The notes beneath the pieces were generated by a model that was given only the letters and a program-made list of their open reading frames with translations, did no database searches and was not told the origin of the DNA. 64,000 nt of DNA. It comes from Merluccius polli (taxonomy: Eukaryota > Chordata > Actinopteri > Gadiformes > Merlucciidae). Position numbers and translations under genes: made by a program. The DNA lies in assembly GCA_030340625.1 (NCBI GenBank), contig JAOPHQ010001137.1:417501-481500 (forward strand), given 5' to 3'. Of the stretch, positions 1 to 12,543 are shown in pieces (the first letter of the stretch is position 1; every line of letters begins with the position of its first letter).

Positions 1-999
1 CAGGACCGAGGCACTTGCGCCAAGTTCCAAGAACATCACTGAAGTGCCAATAATGACGGTAAAGCACACCCTCAAGTGTAATATTGCGATTATACCACGG
101 TTACCAACAAAATAAAATATATAATCAAAATGTATTCATATTGTGGGGCAATTCGCTCTCAAAATCTCTGTTTCCCTGGAAATACATGGGGTCTGACTAA
201 TACCTGGAAAAAAATCAGACACACCCGTAGACTCCTACATTGTATTATAAAGAATAAAACATCAATCTGCACTCAACACAGCAGCAGTTGGTGACCAATC
301 AACATTTCTTACTGGCCCCCCAATCAAAGCAGTCTAGAACCGGGCCTGCTCCTGTACCTCCCTCGTAGAAAAGATAGTTGTCCGAGAGAGACTCTGTCAG
401 ATCTGTCAGCTAGAGACAGATAAAGATGAAGACAGATACTCCAGACAGCATAGAGAAGAGACCTGCCAGTACAGTTAGCGCTAGCACTAGCATTAGCTCC
501 GTCCAGGGCACCCTGTCGGCAGCACCAGTTGCGAAGGCAGGCAGCCCTCCTCGCAAGTCTTTTTTTGGGGGGGGAAACCGCTAGTCATAGTTACAGGGAA
601 AGTTAGATTACACATGCCGGCTAATGTTATTTGCTTACCAGGGGCCAGTGCTCAACATAGAAGCTAACCTTAGGGTGCTGGCATGCGGTAAGCACACACA
701 CACAACTATATTAGACAATAGTTTAATGCCCTCTAGCTATCAGGCGTAATGATGAGTGTTACAGTAGGTTAATGTCCCTAAACTGTTGGCTGGCACACTA
801 TAGTGAAGAGCAGGGCTTAGGTATGTAAATAACCGGCCCTCCATGTGGGGCCTCCCTGGTGTGCTGATGGGCCTACTGGGTTAGACGCCTAAGTCAGGGA
901 ACATAGATAGATATCTTAGGTGTGACACATTCACCCACAGCACGCTGGTATGCAGGTGATTAGCAAAGCTGCTAGCAACATACTAGCCAATGTTGAACA
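1..999. other. Non-genic stretch with possible LINE 5' remnant
   Basis: I see no host exon. A short reading frame starting at an ATG at 426 runs about 52 codons to a stop near 584. It is rich in Ser, Thr, Ala and Pro, as in LINE ORF1 or leader regions, and sits about 600 bp upstream of the endonuclease-like fragment at 1000-1461, so both may belong to one decayed LINE. That link is inference. The rest is unique-looking AT-rich sequence. Confidence 0.35.
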
Positions 1000-1140
1000 T
1001 TGGGTGGGTTAGCTAAGCTAGTCAGCCTGCTGACACTGAGGCGCCTCCAGGTTTTAATATTGGCCACAGCAGCGACTGCCAACTGGAGGTTTATAGTAAA
1101 CCTACACCGAGGCCGCAGGCGAAGGCAACCGCAAATCTGC

Positions 1141-1461
1141 AATGCTATTTCTCCAACCTCCTCTTCTTTAGAGCTGAGTGGAAACCCAACTCCCTCTAAC
1201 TTTAATAAATCAGAAGAGCTCAAAATTGGATTTATGAATATCAGATTGCTTTCAACTAAAGCGCTCTTGGTCCAGGATCTAATTGTTGAAAATAAGCTGG
1301 GCCTATGTGAAAACTGGTTAAAACCAGACGTATATCTACCATTACACAAAGCTACCCCACCTAACTACGTTAGCTTACAATTATTTCAAGAATCAAAAAA
1401 AGGTGGTGGGGTGGCTCTAATCGCTAATTCAAAACGTGTTCTAAGACCAAAAAATAACTAA
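1141..1461 (+). pseudogene. LINE endonuclease fragment (non-LTR retrotransposon)
   Basis: An open frame covering 1000-1461 contains a peptide like the start of an APE-type LINE endonuclease: a segment beginning IGFMNIRLLSTKALLVQDLI, then ENWLKPD and, further on, GGGVALI. These match the usual N-R-S-L-x-K, ETWL and GRGGGV blocks of L2/Rex-type LINEs. The frame ends at 1461, far short of a 200-residue endonuclease domain, and no catalytic GDFN or SDH blocks follow. Near 1632-1665 a short stretch could encode FKSKLKT, typical of the C-terminus of such LINEs, so this may be an internally deleted copy. It is dead. The family assignment is by motif only. Confidence 0.6.
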
Positions 1462-2149
1462 ATGTTCATCTTTTGAGGTGCTTGCCTTCTGCTCCTCAGT
1501 CCCAACTAAACAAACAAAAAGCATTGCAGATGAATTCTTCTGAGCCATAGTTTACTGGCTACCTCACTTTTTGTGGATGAGTTGGAGTGGACCAGTCTGC
1601 CACCTCAGGGAAGCTGACTCTGTTGATAATTCAAATCCAAACTTAAAACCTCTTTACTCATGTGGCTCCTAGGAGCGCACCTCAGCTCTCATTACAGCTA
1701 AATCCACCTGCTAGGTCGAGGGTGGGTACTAGATTTGAGGTTCCCTACATGCTCCCAGTCCACTCGTGTGTGTGTGTGTGTGTGTCCTGCCCCATCTAAC
1801 CACAATGTTAGCTCTGTTTTAGTGTGTTGTTGTGATCAGGACTGGACACCTTGTTATGCAGTTAGACTCAGACCCGTTGAATTCAGCACACTTCTCCAAT
1901 CAACAAGTTTATCAGTTTGACATTTAGTCTCATGTCCTGTTTTACAAACCCATGAAGGGAGTTAAGTGCTGAAACAGTGTATGGTTATTTTTGTATAGTT
2001 ATAGCATCACTTAAAAAAAAGCCAAATTCAAATATATCAAAAATATTGACAAGTTGGAGAAATGTTTTTTTGTAACTTGCTGGATTGCTGCCGGTGTTTC
2101 AAACTGTCAAGGCCCCATTCAGGTGAGGTAGACATAGACCTCTGTACCG

Positions 2150-2187
2150 TCTCTGTCTCTCTGTCTCTCTCTCTGTCTGTCTCTGTC

Positions 2188-2226
<39 letters not shown>

Positions 2227-2230
2227 GTGT

Positions 2231-2295
<65 letters not shown>

Positions 2296-2332
2296 TCTCT
2301 CTCTCTCTCTCTCTCTCCCTCTCTCTCTCTCC
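2150..2332. repeat. Compound (CT)n/(GT)n/(CT)n microsatellite
   Basis: Interrupted CT/CTGT repeats (about 2150-2230) run into a pure GT tract (about 2236-2294) and back to CT (2295-2332). Predicted proteins made of Ser-Leu or Cys-Val runs here are artefacts of the repeat. Confidence 0.97.
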
Positions 2333-2719
2333 CTTACTTCCTCCTCACTGCCCGGCCTCAGCAGTTATCAGTGACGTCTTGTCGCTGGTGTCCTGGCGGG
2401 GGACAACAAAGGCCCCTTCTGCTGACGTGGAGGGGCCCCTGTGTGTCTGGGATATGGCCCCCAGAGTCGGCCCACTTTACACATATGTTTCTGTCTGTGA
2501 CACTATTTCACTTATGATATGATATATTTGTCTATACATCTATTTGGGATATGTATATTTGACCAATAATGGGTGTTACATGTAATCATTTTCCCAGATT
2601 CATTTTTTAAACTGAAATCCATCAATGAATTGCCTGAAGTGTTTTATACTTGATACTCATCTCGATAGGATGTCTCACTCTCACAAATATATCCAACCCA
2701 ATAATACACTTTCTCGAGT

Positions 2720-2811
2720 TCTGTCTGTCTGTCTGTCTGTCTATCTCTCCCTCTCCCTCTCTGTTTCTCTGTCTCTCTGTCTGTCTGTTTGTCTGTCTCT
2801 CTGTCTGTCTC

Positions 2812-2873
<62 letters not shown>
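2720..2873. repeat. (CTGT)n/(CT)n microsatellite
   Basis: Tetranucleotide CTGT steps grade into a pure CT tract ending at about 2873, just before ordinary sequence resumes. Confidence 0.97.
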
Positions 2874-2875
<2 letters not shown>

Positions 2876-3362
2876 CAGAAAGTGATTTTAAAATGCTGAG
2901 CTTAACTATTGTCCCGGCACAGTGCACGTTGTATTTGCTCGTTCTTTGGTTTTCCTCTCCCACCTTGGTGCTTCCCCTCTCCCTGGAGGCAGCTGAGTGA
3001 CTTCCTCCCAGAGAAACTCCATACTATGCCATTAAGTCTGACGCGAGGTCGCTCCTGTCTTGTCCCCACTGGGAGGAAACAAAAACCCAGAGAGACGGAT
3101 GGACCCACGCCTCTGATATCCTGCGACATGGCAGTCAAGGGGCTGAACCTGCACACACACACTTTGGAGATGGGAGGGTGGTCTTGGATTTCTATTGGAA
3201 CTTGATTTAACTTTTGTCCGATGTATTTGTTACATTTATTACACATTTCATTTTAACGATGATTAATGTTAACAACTTATTCCTTCATCATTAGATGTAG
3301 GAAGTCATGCAGATTGCAGTAATTAGGGACAACATATGACATATACCAACATATACATTAGG

Positions 3363-3465
<103 letters not shown>

Positions 3466-3479
3466 CGAGCAGTAGGGGG

Positions 3480-6463
3480 CCTGCAGGCCTGCTGGGTTAC
3501 AAGCTGTGGAAAGGCATGGTTGAGCTACTGGCTGTCAGGTGGGAGACAGATGGGAAGAGACGCTCTCATTCCCTTCTTAGTATTTCCAAACCTTTTCCTC
3601 ATGTCTTTGAACATGATTAGTTATTTAGCTTTAAACACATGATTCTGTCATTTATTATTATTTTTATGTATTATATATTTACATGCATTTAAGGTGCATG
3701 GTGCATGGCTGGTTAAGTGACAGGGGAGGGGGAGGGGAGTGTTGGAGTAGGAGGAGAACAGGAAATGAGGCTCCATTCTGCCCAGTGTAAGACCAGAGGC
3801 TCTCCTTTCTTTGGTTGAACATTAACTGTGGGGCTGCAGCCTAGGAGGCTCTGTGGAGGAGCTCAGCTGGCATCAACCCACCTGGAAGCACCCCCTGAAC
3901 ACTTCCTGTCCAGGGAGGATCCTGCCGAGCGGCACAGGGCAGCAACAGGAAGTGATGTGCAGTTTAAGTGATGTCGTCATCACAGAGACAGAGAGAGAGA
4001 GAGGAGGGCCGTCCCACCACTGAGAGGGGCCCCTTTGTCTTCGTTTCATCTTTGTTTCCTAGACAGGACACGACAGCACGTGACACTATGTCAGCCATAA
4101 TGGCCATGTCTGTAGTTTTTGTTACACTAGTGCAGGAAGTCCTTGAAATGATGGGAGTCCACAGGTCCGATACCAACAAACTGACTATATGGAGCTGTAC
4201 CTGCAGCCAAAAGAATGAGTCCTCGAAAAACATATGCACAACTTCCTCTGTTGTCATTGGTTGAAGCATTAGGACTACTCCTCAAATAAAGGTGATAGAG
4301 ACTGCTGGTAATTATATATGTCTATATATGTCTTATATGTTTTTTATACAAAAAATGTACTAACAATGAACGAACCCAGGGCCTGTGGGTCCCTCACTTT
4401 CCCTCCAACCATTACATCACACCACAAATACCCACAGGAATGAGAACCAACCACCCTGACACTCAAACTCATTGTTGTTGTTTAATTTCAAGCTGCATTG
4501 TATTCAAGTATGAATTGTAAATGTCTTAATTTGTTGCAAAATCTGTTGTTTGTTGCACATTAAATCTTTCAAAGAATATTTGTTGCGACATGTCACAGAC
4601 GCCCAGCAAGCCGTCCATCTTGCAGCCCCTTTGTTGCCCTGGATGGGACAAGATGGGAGCGACAAGACGTCAGCCATAATGGCCTCGTCTGGACTTTTCC
4701 CCTCATTGGCTGGCAAAGGGGGAGAGGAAGCAGAGCGGAGGAAGGAGACTAAATGAAAAAGTCATACACATCACATGGACACAAAGGGGCTGCTGAGCTC
4801 AGCTGTGGGTGCACAACGGTGTTCTCCTCATGATATGACGATGTGGGAACAGAAGATTTAGACTCACACACAAAGTATTGGTCTCTAAGTCTTAATCCTT
4901 CGTTGCTGAACGACATTAAAGGTCAAGTGGTCATTAAAAAAAGTGAGATGTTTTTATGTCATACCTCCGTTACAATCAACGGTTCAAACTCATATTGAGA
5001 TATATTTAAAATAAATAAACACATTGATTATAGCGACATTTACTTTTCTCTAGTCGAGTAGCAGGGCCTATACTTGTTGGAATTATATAAATTGCTGCTA
5101 TTAAGACAAAATACTTTACAGCTCCTACTGCATACCAAACTGGTGAAGGGTCTGAAGCCAACCCACGCTGGATGCTATATATATATATAATATATCACTG
5201 GGGCCTGGACAATTGATTGGTGATAAGTTATGAACGGTGCGTATTGATCCGCCCCAAGTCTGTTTCTAAAGGCGACTAAGAGCAGCGTAAGGCCTGACCA
5301 TGAATATTAAACAGAAGAAACAAAAAACTAATCATAATAATAAATTATTTGAATTTCTGTTCAAAGATCAAATGCATTCACAATACGACGCATGTCTGCA
5401 TTTAGTGTCAATAAACATGATTATTATGCCATTATCCATCTTCTGAATTCCTATGTTATATGCATTTTGGATTTTAAGGATGTTATAACTAACTGGAAAA
5501 CAATATATCATGTATCAATGTTTTATAAAAACATTGGCCTATACAAAGACCAGTCTATCTGTATAATGAAACAGCTGCCAAGGAAGTTGTGGTGTATATG
5601 AAGTTCATAAGAAGTTGTTATGGGAACTAACACTTTTCAGCCTAGTGTCTATACACCTACTTTATAACTATGTTTATCTAATGTTTGCTGTTGTGTGCTT
5701 TATGGAAAATTATTTATGGAGTAAAGAATGATAATTGGATTCGTACAAAACTAATAAGGAAAATAGTTTCAGAAGTTTTCTGCATTCCTGGTGCTTTCTG
5801 CTATTTCTGGCATCTCTAAACGTGGGATTGTATCATGGACATTATTCAATCTTGTGGTAAATAGATCGCCTCTCGACTGGCAGGCCTCTCTAGGAGCCAC
5901 ACAACACAGAATACATTAGCACAGGGAAGGATCCTTGATGATTTTCTAATAGGGTTTATTTCACTTCCCCATCATTAGTCACACGTTGACAAATCCATTT
6001 GATCTCTGCTGTGTGATATCATACTCAGCGGTGATATGAACATGCCAATCCAGGCTAGCCTGAAATCCAAATCTGCACATTTCAGATTTCTCTCTCATGA
6101 CGGAAGCGTTGCAAGGCAAATTAAACAATAGCTGGATGTAATTAAATATGGGCAATACCCTGTTGTGCTAGTTTAAGCCTGTAACAACGTTTCCACCGAC
6201 GTCTCCACTCTCTTCTCATTCCCTCACCAATTAAAAACCTGCTAAATAGTGTTCGGACCGCTGGATCAGGTTCTACTTTATTATTGCTGCTGCACATTTC
6301 AAGTTGTCCTCCAGTGGCGTTGAAATCCAATAAATGTTATAATGTGGCTTCTTAACGACGAGACGCAGGTGTGGAGGGATTCGCTTCATTTGGTGCGCAT
6401 GCCGGATGAAATCAGTTCCAAAAGTTCCTCTTTAATGCCACACAAAAAGACAATGTGATAATA

Positions 6464-6465
<2 letters not shown>
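3480..6465. other. Gene-free, low-repeat interval
   Basis: No exon-like ORF and no recognisable transposon. Two sites share the 16-mer GTCAGCCATAATGGCC (4090-4105 and 4669-4684) with similar surrounding sequence, suggesting an old local duplication. The block at 5990-6330 is AT-rich, non-repetitive and looks like ordinary, possibly conserved, non-coding DNA. Conservation cannot be judged from one sequence. Confidence 0.4.
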
Positions 6466-6506
<41 letters not shown>

Positions 6507-6528
6507 TGTGCGCATGCATGTGTGTGTA
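6466..6528. repeat. (GT)n microsatellite
   Basis: A GT tract with a few interruptions (TATGTG, CGCATGCATG) near its end. Confidence 0.95.
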
Positions 6529-6718
6529 ATTTAATTACATAATCCAAAAATACTGACGATGTATCATCTTCAACATTTTTAACAATGTTAGCATTACGGA
6601 ATCATTTCTGCAACAGAAACACATTATTATTATTTTATAGTGATTCCACAAAACTTCATCATATCACCAACAAGGAACACAATACTGCATCCCACTAAAC
6701 TACTCTGAGGCAAACCAG

Positions 6719-7266
6719 TTCTATTCCATAAGTCTGTGATTACTGTTCTATTCCATTCTATTCTATAAGTCTGTGATTACTGTTCTATTCCATTCTATTC
6801 TATAAGTCTGTGATTACTGTTCTATTCCATTCTATTCTATAAGTCTGTGATTACTGTTCTATTCCATTCTATTCTATAAGTCTGTGATTACTGTTCTATT
6901 CCACTCTGTTCTACAAGTCTGTGATTACTGTTCTATTCCATTCTATTCTATAAGTCTGTGATTACTGTTCTATTCCATTCTATTCTATAAGTCTGTGATT
7001 ACTGTTATATTCCATTCTATTCTATAAGTCTGTGATTACTGTTCTATTCCATTCTATTCTATAAGTCTGTGATTACTGTTCTATTCCATTCTATTCTATA
7101 AGTCTGTGATTACTGTTATATTCCATTCTATTCTATAAGTCTGTGATTACTGTTCTATTCCATTCTATTCTATAAGTCTGTGATTACTGTTCTATTCCAT
7201 TCTATTCTATAAGTCTGTGATTACTGTTCTATTCCATTCTATTCTATAAGTCTGTGATTACTGTTT
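6719..7266. repeat. 37-bp minisatellite, about 15 copies
   Basis: Tandem units contain TTCTATTCCATTCTATTC followed by TATAAGTCTGTGATTACTG. Most copies are identical. One near 6895-6915 is diverged (CACTCTGTTCTACAAG), and two carry TTATATTCC in place of TTCTATTCC. The first unit is shortened. Confidence 0.96.
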
Positions 7267-7689
7267 AATCAGTGCCGCAGCGATGGAATGGCATTCAATT
7301 AAATGGGATATTATCAGCAAAGAGGTGAGAGAGCCCAGCTGTCTCAACTTCACACCTACTCCAGTTGTCAGTACATGAACGCACCCCTCCCCCACCCCTC
7401 CCCCATCCCTCACCCTTATCTAAGCTACACACGCTGTCTGTCTGTCTGTCTGCTAATTATATGCGTGGTGATGACTCCCCCCCTCCCCCCGCCCGCCCAC
7501 TCATTGAGTGCGGCTGCTAAATGAAATAAAAGAAGGCGGCTAAATTCCCCCATCACACCTCTCCTCCACTCATTTACCACAATTAGGGCCAACTTCCGGC
7601 CCGCTACGGTTTCTATCAATTCTGGTCTGGAGGAAACTGGAGACGCGCCTCCGTCATTAGCTAGCATAGATAATGGAATCAGTCAGCTA

Positions 7690-7691
<2 letters not shown>

Positions 7692-7752
<61 letters not shown>
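7692..7752. repeat. (GT)n microsatellite
   Basis: A pure GT run of about 30 units. A degenerate GT/GC-rich alternating purine-pyrimidine zone follows at about 7845-7945 and a shorter one at 8135-8175. Such tracts can adopt Z-DNA. Confidence 0.95.
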
Positions 7753-7754
<2 letters not shown>

Positions 7755-8179
7755 ATACATGGCTGAAGATTGAGGCTTATATCGTCTAGTTGTTAAAAGT
7801 GAACTTCTTCGGAAAATGACAGAGGGGTATTGTGGTAGCATGGGTGTTGTGTGTGTGTGTGTGCGTGTGTGCGTGTGTGTGTGTGCATGTGTGGGTGTGT
7901 TTGTGTGTGTGGGTGTGCTCGCGCGCGCATGTGTGTGTGCGGGCGCTACATAAATGTGATTAACATACTCATCATCAGCAGCGGCCATTAAAGAGGAACT
8001 TTCAGGGACTGAGCGTCGGGGGGCGCAGGGTCAGAAGTCACTCATTCATCACACAGACTTGTCAGGTGTGTTCTGAAGGGAAATGTTTTGTGATTGCTTG
8101 GCCACGTACGCACATACAGTATATTCACATATCAGTGTATGTGCGTGCGCACGCGCGTGTGTGCGTGTGCGCAGTGGAA

Positions 8180-9290
8180 AATAATGGTTCATATACAGAT
8201 TCCATATTGCAGGCATTTTGTTTTCAACAACTGAGCATTGTGCTTGGCTGTAGGTAAACCAGGAATATAAATTACATTTGCAGCTGATTCATACATTTCA
8301 AAATTCATAAAACCTCTGAGGAACTACAGAGACTTGTGACTTATGTCACAAAGTTTGATATTTTTTACATTGCAATATAGGAAAGACAATTTGTGGAACC
8401 ATTACAGTTTGTAATGACTCAGATATAAATAGAGAGAGGGGAAGTTCCTCCGTCTCTGCCCACTGCTGTCTGCTGGTGCAAGGTGTGCACACACATTCAC
8501 ACATACAGTTGTTTCAGTGCACAATCACATCCCCACAGTTTCCTGTTTGTCTTATAAATGTGACATTTAGAATAGGTTTTTTTATTTTAACAGGAGGAAA
8601 GTTTGTACGAAAAATATTATGGCATATACATATTTGTTTTTATTAACAAACAAAATCCGATGTTGTGTATATGGCACAATGCATACGGTTACACGTAAGA
8701 TATTATGTGTACCACATGTATATCATATATATACCATGTGATACACAAGCGCATTTAATTTCCAAACACAACCGTAAGCACAACACTGTTGCTGCTTGTT
8801 TAACTGGAAGATGTCAGCAAAAATAATTCAAAAACATTCAAAAATGTCTTATCTTCAACATAATATCCATCACACATCAACACAGCAGAATTAAAATCCT
8901 GAGCCAGGGTAGATTTCACATTTCATATGGCGGATTGTGTGTAATACTGATGATACTGATACTGCTTTCACGTTCACAGATGGAGTAGACACTGAAATAA
9001 CCTCAACCATCTGCTGAACAGAACAAATATGTTTGTCCTATTTATGTGTCTCGAATGCAAATGTATAAACGTGTACGCCGCAAATTCTCTCCCTACCCCT
9101 CAATGAAATCATCATCCTGCCTCCACTTGCCTAACTTTTAAATTCCCTTTTATTTATTTGGACTATTGATTTTAGCATGAAGAGTGATGTCGTTTGTCAA
9201 TTAAAGGACTGTGATGAATTGCTATGTGTGAGCCTAAAGATGAACCACAAAGAAAAGCAGACATGTTGGACTGATGGCTGCCATGACATT
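8180..9290. other. Gene-free AT-rich interval
   Basis: No exon-like ORF and no clear transposon ends. The stretch around 9120-9240 is non-repetitive with homeodomain-like TTAATT/ATTTA content and could be a conserved non-coding element, but this cannot be tested here. Confidence 0.3.
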
Positions 9291-9294
9291 AGAC

Positions 9295-9600
9295 CGAGTC
9301 TGGGAGGATGGGTCTGGGACAGAGCCGTTTCTAGCTATATGCGGACTATGCGGCTGCATAGGGCCCCGCCGCCACCAGGGCCCCCCCGTCGGCCCTAGGT
9401 CCGGGGTGGGTTATGATCGCGCGTGACAAAATAGGGGCCGTGACAAAATAGGGGCCCCAAAATTGTATCTCGTATAGGGCCCCCAAACAGCCTAGAAACA
9501 GTACTGGTCTGGGAGGATGAGTCTGGGAGGATGGGTCTGGGAGGATGAGTCTGGGAGGATGGGTCTGGGAGGATGAGTCTGGGAGGATGAGTCTGGGATC
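9295..9600. repeat. 14-bp minisatellite split by a MITE
   Basis: Units of GTCTGGGAGGATGA/GTCTGGGAGGATGG lie at 9298-9319 and again at 9507-9600. The array is interrupted exactly by the hAT-type element at 9320-9506. Confidence 0.9.
9320..9506. mobile_element. hAT-type MITE, 187 bp, with exact 8-bp target duplication
   Basis: The left end CAGAGCCGTTTCTAG and the reverse complement of the right end, CAGTACTGTTTCTAG, form terminal inverted repeats starting CAG, as in hAT elements. Both sides carry the 8-bp duplication GTCTGGGA (9312-9319 and 9507-9514). The target is itself part of the 14-bp repeat, so the flanking match could in principle come from neighbouring units, but the boundaries fit the inverted repeats exactly. 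The interior holds a G/C-run segment (about 9376-9400) also found at 22.8, 41.2 and 62.7 kb. There is no coding capacity. Confidence 0.88.
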
Positions 9601-10082
9601 AGCACAGAATGACCTCACCTTCAGGATCTTCCACATTGGTTGGGTTGTGAGTTAGGGCAAGTGCTTTTGACTTTTCTTATTGATGTTTTAAGGATTGAAG
9701 TGGAAATTAAATAGAAAAAGACACATTTATAAGTAAGCCATTGTTAAGAAAATCCATTTATTATTATGTCTTTATGTTGTATTTGGAACCGAACGCACCG
9801 CCATCTTTGTTTTTGTCAGGGCTTACGTCACAAGAATGGTTGTTTACTAGCCAAGTGTTTAACTTACCGTTAAAAGTGGTTAACGCTAAGTGTTGATACA
9901 ATGGACTTCAGGAGTTTTGATGAGATAGAAAGAACAACAGACAAACTCAAAAACCCAATTGCCTAAGCTTTATAGCCAATAAGAGCAGATATTATATATT
10001 ATAGTGGTAAGACCAGTTCCCATGGAGACGGACGACAGCGGTGGAAGTGAACTTGAAAGTCAGCGCATTGGGAAAAGTGGGT

Positions 10083-10467
10083 TGTGACGGCCGCAAGGCC
10101 TTGCCTGTGATTGTTTCCCTGTGTCTCCCAATTAGGACTGATGAGGTGGGCGGGGTCGCCTAGTTCGCGGCCTATATATGGTTCCTGGTTCCGGCGCTTG
10201 GTCGCTTTTGCGCTTCACATGCTTGCTGCCGCTGCTTACTATAGTTTATCTGTCGTTCAATGTAACATGTAACATGTGACACGCATTCACTACATTACAT
10301 ACATGCAACACACGCCCGCACCACGCGACTGGATACTGATCGCTTCCTGTCTACACGTTAGTCTAGTGTTCTCTTTTGCGTTGCAGTTTATCAAATAAAC
10401 CTAATTATTGTTTAAGCTTATCACGCCTCCGTCCTCCCTCATTGTCAGGTTACCCTAGACCATGACA
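10083..10467. mobile_element. Solo LTR, 385 bp, with 5-bp target duplication
   Basis: The segment begins TGTGACGG and ends ATGACA, so it has TG...CA termini, and is flanked by TGGGT on both sides (10078-10082 and 10468-10472). Inside are a TATA-like CTATATATGG near 10170 and an AATAAA signal near 10395, in the order expected for a plus-strand LTR (U3 promoter, then polyadenylation). No gag or pol sequence is attached, so it is most simply a solo LTR left by recombination between two LTRs. A 5-bp duplication is common for Gypsy and ERV-like elements. The family is unknown. Confidence 0.85.
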
Positions 10468-10603
10468 TGGGTGGTGCCAATAGGGGGCTTGTATCCCAAT
10501 CCCTCTCAAATCATAAGTAGTGAACAGCGATTGTTTCTTCAAGATATTTTCCAGCTGCCTCGTAACGACACCCAGAAACAGGATTACAAGTTAAGGTGCT
10601 GCG

Positions 10604-10946
10604 CAAGGGCGTCAGTTTGGTTTTAGAAGTGGTGGGGACCAGGGCTGGAGTGGGAACAAAATTCGGCGCGATTGTCAACGGGGGGTGCACCGGACCCGCC
10701 AGCCGCGGACCCGGCCGCGGACTCAGCCGCAGACCCGAGTCCACACACAGCCGGTGTGCATGCTGTGAGGATGTCATTGTGCTCGCCTATCGCATGATTT
10801 AGACTTGACGGTTTCGGTTCAGTATGTGGGAATTTTTTTGGTCGCAATTGGTTTGCACATTTTTAAAAGTGGTGGGGACAAAATTCAAATTATAAATAGT
10901 GGTGGGGACATGTCCCCCCCCGTCCCCCCCGTAATCTACGCCTATG
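10604..10946. mobile_element. hAT-type MITE, 343 bp, with 8-bp target duplication
   Basis: The left end CAAGGGCGTCAG and the reverse-complemented right end CATAGGCGTAGATTACG form imperfect terminal inverted repeats. The flanks carry the exact 8-bp duplication GTGCTGCG (10596-10603 and 10947-10954). The interior repeats the phrase AGTGGTGGGGACA, familiar from fish hAT MITEs, and includes a GC-rich core. Reading frames crossing it are not genes. A 90-bp relative with the same ends lies at 60074-60163. Confidence 0.88.
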
Positions 10947-10999
10947 GTGCTGCGTATCTTTCCCTGCCTGAATCGGAGCCGGTGGAGACCACTGCTGCG

Positions 11000-12539
11000 G
11001 AATCGTGTTTTTATCAACTGATCGTTTTTTCCTCTTCATTTCTACAGTGTTATTTTAATAACTTAAAAAGCGAAACTACAATATCACATTTAAAAAAAAA
11101 AAATCACGATTGCTCAGTGGCTTTCGGGGCCACTCATCGGTCCGAGTCCGACTCGGATACGGCAGAGCTTCAATGTTGCCTAAAAGTTTCCAAAGTGTCC
11201 AAGACACACAGCTTCCATAGTATGAAAGTATTTCTACTTCTAGTTATCACAAAGCTAATAAGGTGGTTTGAACATTGCGCAAAGTTTTGAAGAACTTGCA
11301 CAGCAGGACTAGCGCTATGAGGAGAAATCACACAGGCGTGATTGTGAAAAAGAAAGACATTGCTACCTGTTCTGTTCATGTTTAAAGTACCAACCCGTTA
11401 TTATTAGCCTTGGTACATTTGGGCCTTGTTTAAACATTGAAATAGCTGCTAAATAGCCAAGTTTATTATGAAAACAATTAACCCCCCCGCTTGCCGCAAC
11501 TCTTCATTTGAATAATCTTCACAGGTCTTAGACCACGGTAGAAACGGGCTGAAGAAACCTTTTAGTTCCTAAAAAAGTAGTTCCTTGGACTAAAAGTCTG
11601 GGTATCTTTTGGTGGAAACGCGGTTTAATTTGTTCTCGAGCACTTTCTGAAAAATACAATACAAAATTAGTTAAACTGTCAATATTATATAGCCTACTAT
11701 ATTTTTTACAGTAAATCTGCCTTTTTCCTGTAGTGGAGGACAGACTGTTGGGTCCCTATGAACTGGCCTGTCTCCCCTACACTGTAGCCACTAAAATTAA
11801 AAACTAATGGCATGGCTTCAGCCGGTTTGTGGTCCGAAGAACAAATCTTTCATCAAAGCCTCCCTCCCCACATAATCCAAACTCACAAAATGGCCACTGC
11901 AGACTCGTCAACCCAGTCTGCTGCGTTTAGAGCAGCTAGCCAGCGGTGCATCACTTGAGGTTTCCTCAGAGGGAGAAACTCAATCTTTTGTGCAATAGTA
12001 CTCATTTGAACATCCAGGGGCAATACAAAAGGACTTTCCTCTTTTTCTTTTGCTGTCTCCTTTGCTCTCTCCACTAACATTATCCATTTTACCAAGCCTA
12101 CTTCAACAACTCCTACTGGCAAACCAGACGAACCTTTCCTGTGACGTCACCACCTAGCTTATTTAAAGATGACTGCAAATCTAGGTGAATATCAAGTTTG
12201 ATTGCAGTGCCATATCTTTTCTCAGGTAATAATCAAACGAACCACAGTCATATTGTTCAATGTTTCATCTCCACTTTGTTACGTTTGGTCACCTCACATG
12301 TTAGCCCCTCATTAGTAACCAGCATTAGTCCACCAACACATGCCAGTGAAGGTTCGTTAGAAGTCCTTCGTATTGACATCAAAATCCCTCAGAATGATGT
12401 AAGAATGAATGCACAAGTGCACAAATAACTTTTGTGTACAAATGTAATGATAACTTTTGTGTGCAAATGTTAATTTTTGTGATTTCTCATAAATGTTAAT
12501 CGCAAAACAAATCAGCTTAATTTTAGACATTCACTTGTG
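11000..12539. other. Gene-free interval with MITE-like remnants
   Basis: The stretch around 11535-11630 (AGAAACGGGCTGAAG, and TTTTGGTGGAAACGCGG) resembles the end of a fish DNA transposon. An unassigned 79-codon minus-strand frame at 11883-12122 has no domain I recognise. Otherwise the interval is AT-rich and featureless. Confidence 0.35.
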
Positions 12540-12543
12540 TATA

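Noticed and set aside
2062..2522. Reading frames of Ser-Leu and Cys-Val repeats
   Set aside because: They are translations of CT/GT microsatellites with no non-repeat homology. The same applies to frames at 2622-3000, 3336-3620, 24795-25379, 26041-26912 and 27058-27390.
11883..12122. 79-codon minus-strand ORF as a gene
   Set aside because: No splice context or family I recognise; it may be a repeat-derived frame.
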